Source: Ceratobasidium sp. AG-K (lineage: Eukaryota > Basidiomycota > Agaricomycetes > Cantharellales > Ceratobasidiaceae). Taken from it: a stretch of 64,000 bases of DNA. The position numbers and the translations under genes were made by a program. The stretch covers positions 2,976,001-3,040,000 of the forward strand of contig JAWNGF010000004.1 of assembly GCA_037039685.1 (NCBI GenBank), in the 5' to 3' direction. Below the pieces are notes generated by a model, which saw nothing but the letters and a program-made list of their open reading frames with translations, was not told the DNA's origin and searched no databases. How positions within the stretch are numbered: position 1 is the first letter of the stretch; the number at the start of each line of letters is the position of its first letter. Shown here piece after piece: positions 45,016-54,813 of the stretch.

Positions 45016-45472
45016 TGTCGTAAGCTTCTTCTTGGTGGCTATGAGGCAAGCCGCGATGGAGAGTGAACGGCACTAAGACCTTAGTGACCTCTTGAACCGC
45101 AACACACTTAAGCGTCTGTAGGCTCTTGAGGGTAGGGGTGGTTCTAAGTGTCACTCAGAGGGGATGTTTTGACAAGACAAAACAAGCTGGGGTTACCAGG
45201 CTTGTTGGTCCTCTATATATATTCAGGAGGCGGCCGAGTCATACAGAATGCAGCCACATGAGTCACAGCAGTCAACCAGTCAGGAGTGTCCAAGTGAGTC
45301 ATGCTGTATGAACAGACATGACTCGTACAAAGCACAGCCGCGTTACACAATGTAACAGAATAACCACAAGAAGGTGGCAACGCGGCAAACAGAAACGGGA
45401 ACATAACAAAGAAGAGAGAGACAGGCGGGCGAGACAATGGGCGAGTCCGATGGAGTGAGCTAGCTCACGACA
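45016..45472 (-). repeat. 5' LTR of element B
   Basis: It is 457 bp. The promoter and transcript start are predicted inside it (see the next entry). It ends on the internal side with GACA, followed by TT and the self-priming site. Confidence 0.93.
45188..45221 (-). promoter_or_regulatory. TATA box and predicted transcript start of element B
   Basis: TATATATA begins at 45221 on minus. AGCTTGTTTTGT, the partner of the primer-binding site, begins at 45188, exactly 33 nt downstream. That is the usual distance to a start site, so the RNA should begin at or near this A. Confidence 0.75.
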
Positions 45473-46574
45473 GGAATCCATTGGTAACTTCCTGATTGAT
45501 CCTTCCAAGGGTGATGGTCATGTTTCTCATTCCTTCCACCATCCTTCCTAGGGTTTCTGCAATGCGTGTAATACGCTGGGTTTGTCCTTGCAAGGTTTGG
45601 TTCATCAGGAGATCAAAATTGTTCAACCTATTGTTGATTTGTTCAGAGTTTTCAACTGATTGTTCAAAGACTTCAATGATTTGCTGTTGAACACAATCTA
45701 CATTCCCAAGCCTTTCATAGAAAGTGTTGACTCCATCTTCTGTTCTAGAAGCAATGCACTCAATACACTGCATCATGTTTGTCGTATCTTGGGTTTGTAG
45801 ATCCCATCGCTGTTCCAACCCTTCAATTCTAAGGGCTTGAACTGCGTTTTCCTGTTGATATTGGATCTGAAGGGTGTTGAAGATTCTTTCCAGGGTTTGG
45901 ATAGGATTTCCCTCCATATTTTCCATCAGTCGTTCTTGTCTCAGTCCTTCATCCTGTGAATTTGACTTGACGCTTCCTTGTGATTGGAAGGTTGATGGCA
46001 CACTCAGGGCGCTATGAGTCCTAGGGACTTCTACTAGTAGTGGCATGGATGTAGGGGTCGCCACCAGTGGTGGAAATTGTAATCCAAAGTCAGGAAATGC
46101 TAAAGGACGTCTGGTCCCTGTTGTTCCAGTGTTTGATGGTCCTGGGGTTGCGTTTCTAAGTGGTCCTGGAATCCTAATCACACACACAGCCCTGGGGCTA
46201 ATCACACCTTCCCCATGGAGAGTGACAACTGGTGCTGCTGGTGGTGGCGTGTTGATTGGATTTTCAACTACTCAAATTGTTGGTGAGGTGGACCTTTGTT
46301 TGTTTGAACTCCTGGTTTCTTCTTGAGTTCCTGATGTTTCAATAATGTTGCCGATTCCTCCTGGGACGCTGGTGGAAGGGGGTCTTGATGCGCGGCTGGT
46401 ACTTCTAAGTGGCGCCATCCAATCACCTGCCCATTCCCTTGCTCCTCTTGAGGGGTTTGATCGGATTTCGACTATAGTCGCTGTTGGAGCCCTGCTCCTT
46501 TGAGACACTGCACTTGAGGATTGATTGTCCATGTTGTCATGTGACTCTGTTTTCTCATGGCTCAGCATACTAAG

Positions 46575-46588
46575 AGCTTGCTTTGCAA
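46575..46588 (-). promoter_or_regulatory. Self-complementary primer-binding site of A2
   Basis: On minus, TT plus GCAAAGCAAGCT follows the 5' LTR. The 12-mer is perfectly complementary to AGCTTGCTTTGC in the LTR, starting at 46809. The layout is the same as in element B. Confidence 0.8.
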
Positions 46589-47086
46589 TGTCACAACCTG
46601 CTAATGCCTATGGTTGATGACCACTAATGGCCTTTGAGATGTGAGAACAATATGTGATAAGTCTTCTAAGACTCTATCACTAAGGTGGACGAATGCTAGT
46701 CTTGTCAATACAAGTCACTAGCTCCTAACTCCAAGTGGCTGCACTAAGGGCTAAGTAGCCAAGTGCCTCTGATCACACTGCAGGGAGAGTTGACAAGGCA
46801 AAGCAAGCTGGGGATGACCATGCTTGCAAGCCATTATATATACTCAGAGAACAAGTCAGTCATAGTATATACATGAGTCACAGGTCTGAGTCAAAGTCCG
46901 AGTCATAAAGGGGGCTGCGCAGGCCAGCCAATAGAAAACAGCATGAGTCATATGACTCATGGTGACACATCATCCATACACCTCACTAAACAAGGGAGAG
47001 GGCTCTACAAGGAGAAGGGGCGCTTAAGGCGCCAGTACTAGCCACAAGACCACAAAGAAGAGGACAGGGAGAGACAGGTCACAACA
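46589..47086 (-). repeat. 5' LTR of A2
   Basis: It is 498 bp, the same length as the 3' LTR. TATATATA on minus begins at 46842 and the self-priming partner AGCTTGCTTTGC at 46809, again 33 nt apart. It abuts the last 10 bp of the A3 3' LTR after the ggaca duplication. Confidence 0.87.
46809..46842 (-). promoter_or_regulatory. TATA box and predicted transcript start of A2
   Basis: The TATATATA to self-priming block spacing is 33 nt. The predicted RNA start is the A at 46809. Confidence 0.7.
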
Positions 47087-47162
47087 GGACAGGTGACAAC
47101 ATTGCCCCCCCACAGAGGCGAGTGTAGTGGAGCGCACTTGCCTATTTGCAGGCAACCCATTC

Positions 47163-47577
47163 TGTCCCGACTTGGATCAATTAGGTGTATAAAAGGTTAA
47201 GGGGTTTGACTTAGACAAGTCTTAGAACCCAAGGCATAGTGATAGTAGAGAGGATTTGATTGAGCAAGTCCTAGTGGAGAGGAGGTCAAGCCTTGTTGTT
47301 AACCAGCTTGACCTCTGGGTTTATATACATGAGGGATCAATGCCACATCATCATCTATCAGTGTGAGAAATCCGAGTACAACCAATGATAATTGAGATAA
47401 GAGGTATGACTCAATATTCTGGAAGTTCCGGAAGCAGCCCTGATATCAAATGAAAAGACAAATACATCACATGATACAAGTTAAGCACCAAAGGACATTT
47501 GTACCAAAAAAGGAAAGTGTTCGGAAAAAAGAATGTAAAATCAGAATAAAATGTCTGAGCTTAGTCAGCTCATGACA
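47163..47577 (-). repeat. 3' LTR of C2
   Basis: It runs from TGTCCCGACT to GCTCATGACA, followed by the polypurine tract (plus strand ttaccccctcc). It differs from the 5' LTR at about 17 positions. Confidence 0.88.
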
Positions 47578-47587
47578 TTACCCCCTC

Positions 47588-50500
47588 CTAAGGGCCTGGC
47601 GTGGTGGGATGGAGTCTGTGAAATTTATCAACTAGTTCAGGAGTGTTCTTGAGATCTTCCTGTGATTGCCAAGAATTGTCTGCATGAGAATATCCTTTCC
47701 ACTTGACATAATAGTGGAGTTGACAACAAATTTTCTTGGAATTAAGGATCTCTTTGACTTCCCACTCTTCTTCTCCTTCTTGTGTGACAATAGGGGGTGG
47801 TTGAGCAGGTTTGCGACTGTGGGGATCAGGGTGGAATTTTTTGAGCTGCATGACATGGAAGACAGGATGAATCTTCATTGATTTTGGTAATTCCAGTTTA
47901 AAGGCATGAGTCCCTACTTTTTCCAATACTTTGTAGGGGCCTAAAACTTTGTGGGAGAGTTTTACCAAAGGTCTGTCTGTGGATATGTTCTGATGACTAA
48001 GCCAGACTTTATCTCCAGGGTTTATCTCTTCTGGTTCTTTGGCTCCTTTATCAAAGTAGTGTTTATAGGACTGGTTTGCTAGAGTAAGAGCAGCTTTGAC
48101 TTTGTCGTATCCTTTCAAAAGGAATTCCACATGGGCATCAGCTTCAGGAACAGTGTAGTCTGATTCTTCCCCAATGTTCATTCTAGGGTTGAAACCTTGG
48201 CAGATCTGGAAGGGGGTTTTGCCAGTGGATGCTTGGACTCCATTGTTGCAAGCAAATTCTGCCATAGGGAGCAGGGCCACCCAGTTGTTTTGCCTATGGT
48301 TGACAAAGGCCCTGATAAAGATTTCAATGACTTGGTTTGCCCGTTCTGACTGTCCATCTGTCCTTGGATGGTAGGCTGTGCTGAAGGTGGGTTTTATGTC
48401 CAACTGTTTGTACAGATGTCTAATGAACTTTGAGTTGAAAGTGGGTCCTCTATCAGAGACTGTTGCTTTAGGGGTGCCGTGAAGTTTCCAAATGTTTGTG
48501 ACAAAGATATTGGCTATGTCTACTGCTGTGGCTGTTGATTTGCAAGGGAGATAGTGTGCCATCTTGGAAAACCAATCTACAACTGCCAAGATTGCGTCAT
48601 ATCCTTCTGATTCTGGGAGCCCTACAATCATGTCATAGGAGATCTCTTCCCAAGGTCTCTCAGGAATGTGTAAGGGACGCAGTAATCCTGTGGGGAGTTG
48701 GTTTGATGATTTAACTCAAATGCATGTTTCACAGTGTGACTGTTATGGATACTGACTTCCATTGGTATCTATACTTAGTCTAAACTCACTATATCCAAGG
48801 ATCGGAAAATGTACAAAATATGTCTCGTTTTGTATCGCCTGTAACGAGTGTGTTTCGACTTGCATTGTATATACAAGAATGCGAATCGATACTTCTGATG
48901 TTTCTCTATCAGTCGTGACCTTCAGCAACTTGAACGACTTGGAATTTATTAAGTTACAAATTGTTTAAATTTAATCAATTTGTACCTTCGTAAAATACAA
49001 GTATTTCTGGTATATCGTCCGACTTGCCGAACCGATAGACTTGATTTCTTTTGCGCTCACTAACGCACAGCCTCGCACATGTATCGGCGGAGTTTCATGT
49101 ATTTCCGTACAGTGGCTTCGGAAATATTCTCTTATCAGTGTTCAAATATTGATAGCCACATGATCCATACTTTGAACACAGCATATCTCCACAACTACTG
49201 CATGGAATTCCACGATCAGACTTGCGTTGGAGTCGCACTGCCTTGCTCTATTTTTGTAGATAGTCTCTATTTAGTAGTTTCCGTGTTCTGGAAAGCTCTT
49301 GCAGAACGGCCACATGCATAGCCACACTATGTATGGAGTTTGTACCTTTAATATGTACTTTGAGCAGCACTGCATGATCTAACTATAGCCACAGAGCTAT
49401 TCTTAGGCTACTCCACACTACCTAGTGGTCTGGAAATTCTAGTTAGAATATGTGCACTTGAGTATTCATACCTGTGCACTCTAAGGTATATAAACTGGCC
49501 TCTGAGAGCCTCCAGAGATCACCTCTCAATTTACTTTCAATACATCTTTACCAAGTTTATCACTTGTGTGACAGCTTTACAGCTTATTCTAAGACCTAAA
49601 GCAGTTCTCCCAATAACACTCCTTAATTGTTGAGTTTAACTCCAATTAAGTTGCAGTTGAGGTTGAGATAACTTTAAGAGTTCTACAGTAAGCACTAAGC
49701 ACTGCACTACAGATACTTGTGTTAGAGAAGTATATTAAGTATTAACTTGATTCCAGCAATCAGGGGGGATATCTTAAATACAACTCATAGGGAACCTTGC
49801 CTTGTAGCATTGCTCAAACAGTTGTAGCTTAAGTGTACCTCTACAGTTAAGAAAGATATATTGTCTTTAGTAACAAATACTGTTAGTAACAGCATATTAG
49901 TGCCCTCTGAGGATCTAGTAAAGTTTACTTTACCCTCTGGCTCCATAAAGTTGTGATACAGACAAAGTATATTCTATACTTTAGGATATATTTACACTGA
50001 ACCATAACAGTGACACATAAGAGTTGACAAACTTCTTCATGGATGGCCAATAATAGGTTCTTGAGACCAATTCCAACATTCTTGCTTGTCCAGGATGTCC
50101 AGCTGTAATATTGTCATGGTGCGATTCTAATATCAGATTTCTGACTGTTTCATCCCTGGGGACAAAGATCCTTCCTTTGAACATTAGGAGTCCTTCTTTG
50201 TATTCCCAATCTTTGACTTTTTTGCTGTTTCTTAGCTTATTATGAGCTTCATCTAATCTGGGGTCTTTGAGGATTGCTTCTCTGATTAGGTCGTTGATCT
50301 CTTGGTCAGGGGTAATGGCCAAAATAAAAATGTCTGGTTTAAGGAGAACTTGGTTCTCTACCCCCCCCCAAAGGTTCTAGGTCGTATTGCCTTGAGAGAA
50401 TGTCTGCTTTTTTGTTCTGGCTGCCTGGCCTGTACATGATCTGGAAGTTGAAGTCCACCAGGAAGTTCATCCAACAGATTTGGCATTGGTTCAGTTGTTT

Positions 50501-51684
50501 GGATGAGGAGAAGTATTCCAAATTCTTGTGATCTGTTATGACTTGAACAGCCTTCTCTGTGCCTTGAAGTAAGTGCCACCATTCCTTGAAAGCCCTAAAA
50601 ATTGCCAATAGTTCTTTATCAAAAATGTTGTAGTTTTGTTCAGCCAGATTTAGTGATTTAGAAAGGAAAGCTACTGGGTGCAATTTCCCTTCTTCATCCT
50701 TTTGAGATAAAACTGCTCCTGTAGCAAATCCTGATGCGTCTGTTTTGAGGAAGAACTCCTTATTTTGATTGGGTTGCATCATTATGGGTGCCACCTTAAG
50801 AGCTTCCTTTAATGCATTCATGGAATCTTGTTCTTTGCTTCCCCACTGCCACTTTTGATCCTTCTTGAGTAGGTTGTATAAAGGTCTAGCTTTGCCGGCA
50901 AAGTCTTGAATGAATCTTTGATAGAAATTGACAAATCCTAGGAACTCTTGAACTTGTTTAACATTTTTGGGGGCTTTCCAATTCATAGCCACTGTGACTT
51001 TTTCTTGATCCGTTTTGATCCCTTTATTGGAAATGACCAGTCCCACCCAGTCCAGCTTGGTTTGGTGGAACTTGCATTTCCTCAGTTTTGCAATCAACTT
51101 GTGTTCCCTTAGTCTTTTCAACACTTCTTTGATGTGTCCTGGATGATCTTTGACCTGTTTGGAAAAGATGAAGATATCATCAATGTATACAAGTACAAAA
51201 ACCCCCATAATGTCCCTGAATATAAAGTTCCTTAGGGACTGGAAGCTAGATGGGGCGTTTTTTAGGCCAAAGGGCATGACTTTCCACTTGTACATGCCAT
51301 ATTGAGTTTTGAAGGCTGTTTTCCATTTGTGTCCTGCTGCTATACAGGTTTGATGGAATCCTTGTGCCAAGTCCAGAGTGGTACCAATGACAAACCCTTC
51401 CAGGGCCCTTAACCATTGATCCAGTAGAGGAATTCCGCTTGCATTGAATTTGCGGTGCAAATTCACATATCTAAAGTCAACCCAAAAGCGTAACTCTGGG
51501 TTGTTTGGATCTTCTGGATGGGGTTTCTTGACAAACAGAACTGGTGACGCCAAAGGAGATTGGGAAATTTGAATGTGTCCTCTTTGGATAAGGGTTTCTA
51601 GCACTTTCTTCATTTCTTTGTCTTTGGCCAGGGATGTTTTGTAAATAGGGCCATGCTTTAGTTTGGCCTCTGGTAGGAGGTCAA
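47588..51684 (-). pseudogene. pol of C2, RT to chromodomain, interrupted
   Basis: From 51684 down are RT (YIDDIFIFS near 51190), RNase H (KTDASGFATGAVL), the integrase zinc finger (GHPGQARMLELVSRTYYWPS), then the D solo LTR at 48741-50009, then the integrase core (VVDWFSKMAHYLPC, TVSDRGPTF, DGQSERANQVI) and chromodomain (EEWEVKEILNSKKICCQLHY). A C run at 50361-50369 (nine, against eight G in the C1 equivalent) shifts the frame. A VDW replaces the usual VDR next to the catalytic Asp. The protease and the start of RT are missing. It is closely similar to C1 pol but poor in CpG. Confidence 0.87.
48741..50009 (+). mobile_element. Solo LTR of a fourth family (D), 1,269 bp
   Basis: It begins TGTTATGG and ends CCATAACA, an 8-bp inverted terminus of TG...CA type. 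It is flanked by a perfect 5-bp duplication gtgac (48736-48740 and 50010-50014) in the C2 integrase zinc-finger coding region. Comparison with C1 fixes both edges. A TATA-like tatataaa lies at 49487. No coding domain is present. The superfamily (copia or gypsy) cannot be told from the LTR alone. Confidence 0.85.
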
Positions 51685-52100
51685 TGTCATGAGCTGACTA
51701 AGCTCAGACATTTTATTCCGATTTTATATCTTTTTTTCCGAACACTTTCCTTTTTTGGTACAAATGTGCTCTGGCGCTTAAACTTGTATCATGTGATGTA
51801 TTTGTCTTTTCATTTGATATTGGTGATGCTTCCGGAACTTCCGGAATGTCGAGTCATGTCTCTTATCTTGCTTATCATCGGTTGTACTCGGCTTTCTCAC
51901 ACTGATAGATGATGACGTGGCACTGATCCCTCATGTATATAAACCCAGAGGTCAAGCTGGTTAACGACAAGGCTTGACCTCCTCTCCACTAGGACTTGCT
52001 CAATCAAATCCCCTAACTATCACTATTCCTTGGGTTCTAAGACTTGTCTAAGTCGAACCCCTTAACCTTTATATATACCTAATTTACCCAAGTCGGGACA
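51685..52100 (+). repeat. 5' LTR of C1
   Basis: It runs from TGTCATGAGC to AGTCGGGACA. TATATAA at 51936 is followed 33 nt later by AAGGCTTGACCT at 51969, the self-priming partner. Confidence 0.9.
51936..51969 (+). promoter_or_regulatory. TATA box and predicted transcript start of C1
   Basis: The TATATAA to AAGGCTTGACCT spacing is 33 nt, identical to families A and B. The predicted RNA start is near 51969. Confidence 0.72.
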
Positions 52101-52114
52101 TTAGGTCAAGCCTT
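52101..52114 (+). promoter_or_regulatory. Self-complementary primer-binding site of C1
   Basis: TT plus AGGTCAAGCCTT directly follows the LTR. The 12-mer is the exact complement of AAGGCTTGACCT at 51969. Confidence 0.8.
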
Positions 52115-52588
52115 TTAAAAAAAGCATCAGCCTCAAAGCTCCTGCTTTTTCCACCAAGTAGATAGAACGTACACGGGAAAACGGGCATAGTACAACGGAC
52201 GAAGAGCTATACTTGATATAGGCCAATAGTCCCACGTTGCTATACGCTGTCAGTGAACCCAATCGTTATCCTCTTTCAGGTCATAGCGGCTTTAGTCAGC
52301 TAAATACACCCTTACTCCGTTATACACTGTCGCTATCACGCCCGCCCAAGGCTGTTGATAACTGATAAGATCAGATAAGGAGTATATAAAGCAAAAGCTT
52401 AGCGTCTAGCACCCTTCACATCCAAATCAACATCTCGAGGAAGCCAGATCCTCTCAAGCGAAACTGGAAAGTGGTCGGAGCACCACCCAAGTTAACACTC
52501 TCATCCATCAAGAACCCCATCAACCTGTCGTTTCCATCAGTACGCACCAAAAAGGAACTAATTAGTAACTAACTAATTAACCTTAAAA

Positions 52589-53203
52589 GTGTTCCCCGCA
52601 TTTTTTAGCCTCTGCGAAGCAGTCTTTAGACTAAAGGACTTCGTACTTGATCTAGACACCAAAGTCGACGAATTAAACAGTCGAATTGAAGTGCTAGAAG
52701 AAGATCAAGTTGAACAAGCAGAGGATTTAAGGGTCGAACGTACCAGAAACGACGAAAACCACAATCAACTCGAAGCCGATTATCAATCCCTCCATTCAAG
52801 GCTTGAGTTCATCGAAATTGACCTCGACAATACAAACAAACAACAAGCCGATCAAGATCGTGTCCAAAGCATAAATCTAGCAGACACTAATATTGAAGTC
52901 GAGCGATTGCAAGAACAAACCCGTGTCTTGATCGAAAACTGCGACCAACTTATAAAAATCCAAGAGAAACACACTTGAAAGGTCGAAAATCTCATCAGCA
53001 ACAACAAACGTCAGTGGCGTACTATTGAAACCCTTAAAGACAAAATCAAGGGCAAATACTGTCATCAAGCAGCAGAAGTGCGTATTCCTATTAATCAGGA
53101 TTACCGCCTTCTAAATCACCTTAATACTATCGCACCCAACCCTTTTCAGTGGGACCAAGACCTCGACTCACACAGGAACAACACAGGGAACAACTTAGAC
53201 TAG
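52589..53203 (+). pseudogene. Pre-gag coiled-coil ORF of C1, one in-frame TGA
   Basis: This frame of 204 codons encodes a highly charged heptad-rich helix (LDTKVDELNSRIEVLEEDQV, later NIEVERLQEQTRVLIENCDQ) and a polar tail. It is interrupted by TGA at 52976-52978. The C2 copy has CAA at the same codon and is uninterrupted, so CGA is a plausible ancestor decayed on opposite strands. The frame opens at a GTG; a 5' exon ending before a GTACGC/GTATGC donor around 52540, with a branch-like actaac and an acceptor before 'cctctgcg', is possible. A second open frame (53149-53358) overlaps its end. No similarity is recognised; it may help particle assembly or act as a separate regulator. Confidence 0.6.
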
Positions 53204-53425
53204 AGTCCCTAAAACTCTTTATTGAAGACGTTCATCATAACTACATATACGAACAGTACGACAAACTAGGAGTAATCAACGCGTTGTTCTTGGAAGACAA
53301 AAATCTTGAATTGATATTTTTGAGAAGTTTACGCATCATTAAAGACAGAAGGGTTTGAAGAAGAATCCGTGATATTTTGTACGGTCTGGGATCCCAATAA
53401 ATCTACCTGTTTTCCCCACTCCGAT

Positions 53426-54778
53426 ATGTCAAGAGCCCCATCACCAAGTCAAGGGGGATTTACCCAAATCTCAGCGACATCCGGACCCGAAGTAGTTGCA
53501 CATGCAATCAATGCCTTAATAGACGAAGTGCGAAAAATTAACGGTCATATTAATGCCTTAAATGGTATCACCTCTACCCTAGAACAGGGGATCGACAATA
53601 ACATTGCAGATATCCACGCAATTCAAAATCAAACTGCACAAATTGCACCCCTTCACCAATTAATGAATGCAGTGTCTCAGTCACTTGCAAACCTAGGGGC
53701 AACACCCTCCACCACTGCGTCAACAACCACCCCAGGATACAAACTCAAAATGCATCCCCCAGAAGAATTTTCTGGAGATGTAGATAAATTTGACGAGTTT
53801 AAGTCGCAATGTACCTTGTACATAAATCATACGTCGCCACAAGCAACCACAGAACAAAAAATCACTTATATCATGGGTTATTGCAAGGGGCCTGCCTATG
53901 TATGGATGCAACCTGGAATTGATGTAGACACAGCAAGAAGGGGAGCAACAAATTGGCTACACAACATGGATGAATTCTGGAACGAAATGCAAGCTAGGTT
54001 TGGCGATGTTCACAAGATCGACCGATATAGACAATTATACAAGAAATTGATCCAGAAGAACTCTGTCCAAGATTATCTACGAGACTTCGTCACTTATTCA
54101 TCAGTACTCGGGTACACTGATCGAGTACTTTGTGATGATTTCTATGATGGTCTTAAGGATGAAATCAAGATGGCCATGGTGTCACAGAACTTTAAACCCC
54201 ATGAAGTGACAAGGACATTCAACCAAGTTCGCGAAAGGGCCCTGGAAATTGACTCCACAAGGAATGCTATTAACGCACCAAAGAAGTTGCAAAGCCCACA
54301 AACCACCACTTCGAAACAAAGTACTTCCAAGACAACCACAAGTACTCCAAACGCCTCACTAAGTCAAAGATTCAATGTAAACGATCGAGTCTTTATGTCA
54401 AAACCTACAGGGGGGGTGCAATACGGCAAAATCTCAAGCATTACCCGAAACGCCAAGGGCCGTCCAGTTCCACAGATCTCCTGGGATGATGGGACAAAAG
54501 GAAATGTCCCTTTTGGAGCAATTCAAAGAGACACCCGAACCAGTAACCTCAACGCTCCTACCATCCAAACACCCAAACCGTCCACTCCTGCTAAAGACCC
54601 TAATGCAATGGATCTTGATGGAAAAGGAAAAGGACCAATGATCTGCTTCACCTGCGGCGGTAAGGGACACTCAGCAAGAATATGTCCTTCCAAGAACACA
54701 GCGTCAGGGTTTGAAGCCCAGATTGAAGAAATCTCTTCAGACATCGAATCGGGAAAAGACGTCACCGAGGCTTATTAA
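53426..54778 (+). CDS. gag of C1, intact, about 450 aa
   Basis: I chose the ATG at 53426 (MSRAPSPSQGGFTQ) because the C2 copy shares it; the frame is open from 53369. An N-terminal helical part is followed by the capsid-like block (PPEEFSGDVDKFDEFKSQCT, KITYIMGYCKGPAYVWMQ, then YRQLYKKLIQKNSVQDYLRD). A basic Ser/Thr/Gln linker contains RFNVNDRVFMSKPTGG. The zinc knuckle CFTCGGKGHSARICPS lies near residue 406. The stop is TAA at 54776. Pol begins 35 nt downstream with its own ATG, so the two are separate ORFs rather than one fused frame. Confidence 0.9.
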   Translation: MSRAPSPSQGGFTQISATSGPEVVAHAINALIDEVRKINGHINALNGITSTLEQGIDNNIADIHAIQNQTAQIAPLHQLMNAVSQSLANLGATPSTTASTTTPGYKLKMHPPEEFSGDVDKFDEFKSQCTLYINHTSPQATTEQKITYIMGYCKGPAYVWMQPGIDVDTARRGATNWLHNMDEFWNEMQARFGDVHKIDRYRQLYKKLIQKNSVQDYLRDFVTYSSVLGYTDRVLCDDFYDGLKDEIKMAMVSQNFKPHEVTRTFNQVRERALEIDSTRNAINAPKKLQSPQTTTSKQSTSKTTTSTPNASLSQRFNVNDRVFMSKPTGGVQYGKISSITRNAKGRPVPQISWDDGTKGNVPFGAIQRDTRTSNLNAPTIQTPKPSTPAKDPNAMDLDGKGKGPMICFTCGGKGHSARICPSKNTASGFEAQIEEISSDIESGKDVTEAY

Positions 54779-54813
54779 GGAGCCAAGTACTCGGTGATAT
54801 ATTAACTAGTAAT

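Larger units (their letters stand above)
38255..45472 (-). mobile_element. Element B: young full-length Ty3/gypsy chromovirus
   Basis: The LTRs are 457 bp each, with a perfect duplication ggaat (38250-38254 and 45473-45477). The two LTRs differ at only three positions, all transitions. Gene order on minus is gag, pol, post-pol ORF. The polypurine tract, read on plus as ttactccccccta, adjoins the 3' LTR at 38712. CpG dinucleotides are plentiful, unlike in the A copies around it. Two lesions are seen: a 1-nt loss in RT and an in-frame TAG in the post-pol ORF. Confidence 0.93.
37140..46568 (-). pseudogene. gag of A2, split by element B
   Basis: The first part is 46568-45478 (start MLSHEKTESHDNMD), with a TGA at 46272-46274, then a long coiled-coil region (QNAVQALRIEG-type heptads). 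The second part, 38254-37140, holds the capsid-like block (TAAKTFLARMKACFHLNPSQ and WSNPSKKVQAEQGIQQLYQN) typical of retrotransposon gag. There is a TGA near 38147, a stop at 37315, and a damaged CCHC knuckle (GIKCGEAGHNLADC) whose first Cys is Gly. Joining the parts across the B insertion restores a continuous frame through the ggaat duplication. Gag would form the virus-like particle; this copy cannot. Confidence 0.8.
31939..47086 (-). mobile_element. A2: full-length family A element with B inserted in gag
   Basis: Its two LTRs are 498 bp each, with a perfect duplication ggaca outside (31934-31938 and 47087-47091). Removing B (7,218 bp plus one 5-bp duplication) leaves an element of about 7.9 kb. 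Gene order on minus is gag, pol (protease, RT, RNase H, integrase, chromodomain) and the post-pol ORF. The LTRs differ at about 20 sites, mostly transitions, so the insertion is old. Confidence 0.88.

Noticed and set aside
53149..53358. 70-codon frame overlapping the end of the C1 pre-gag ORF as a separate gene
   Set aside because: The C2 copy has a stop (CGA to TGA) early in the same frame and there is no motif. It could be an alternative exon but is not supportable as a gene.
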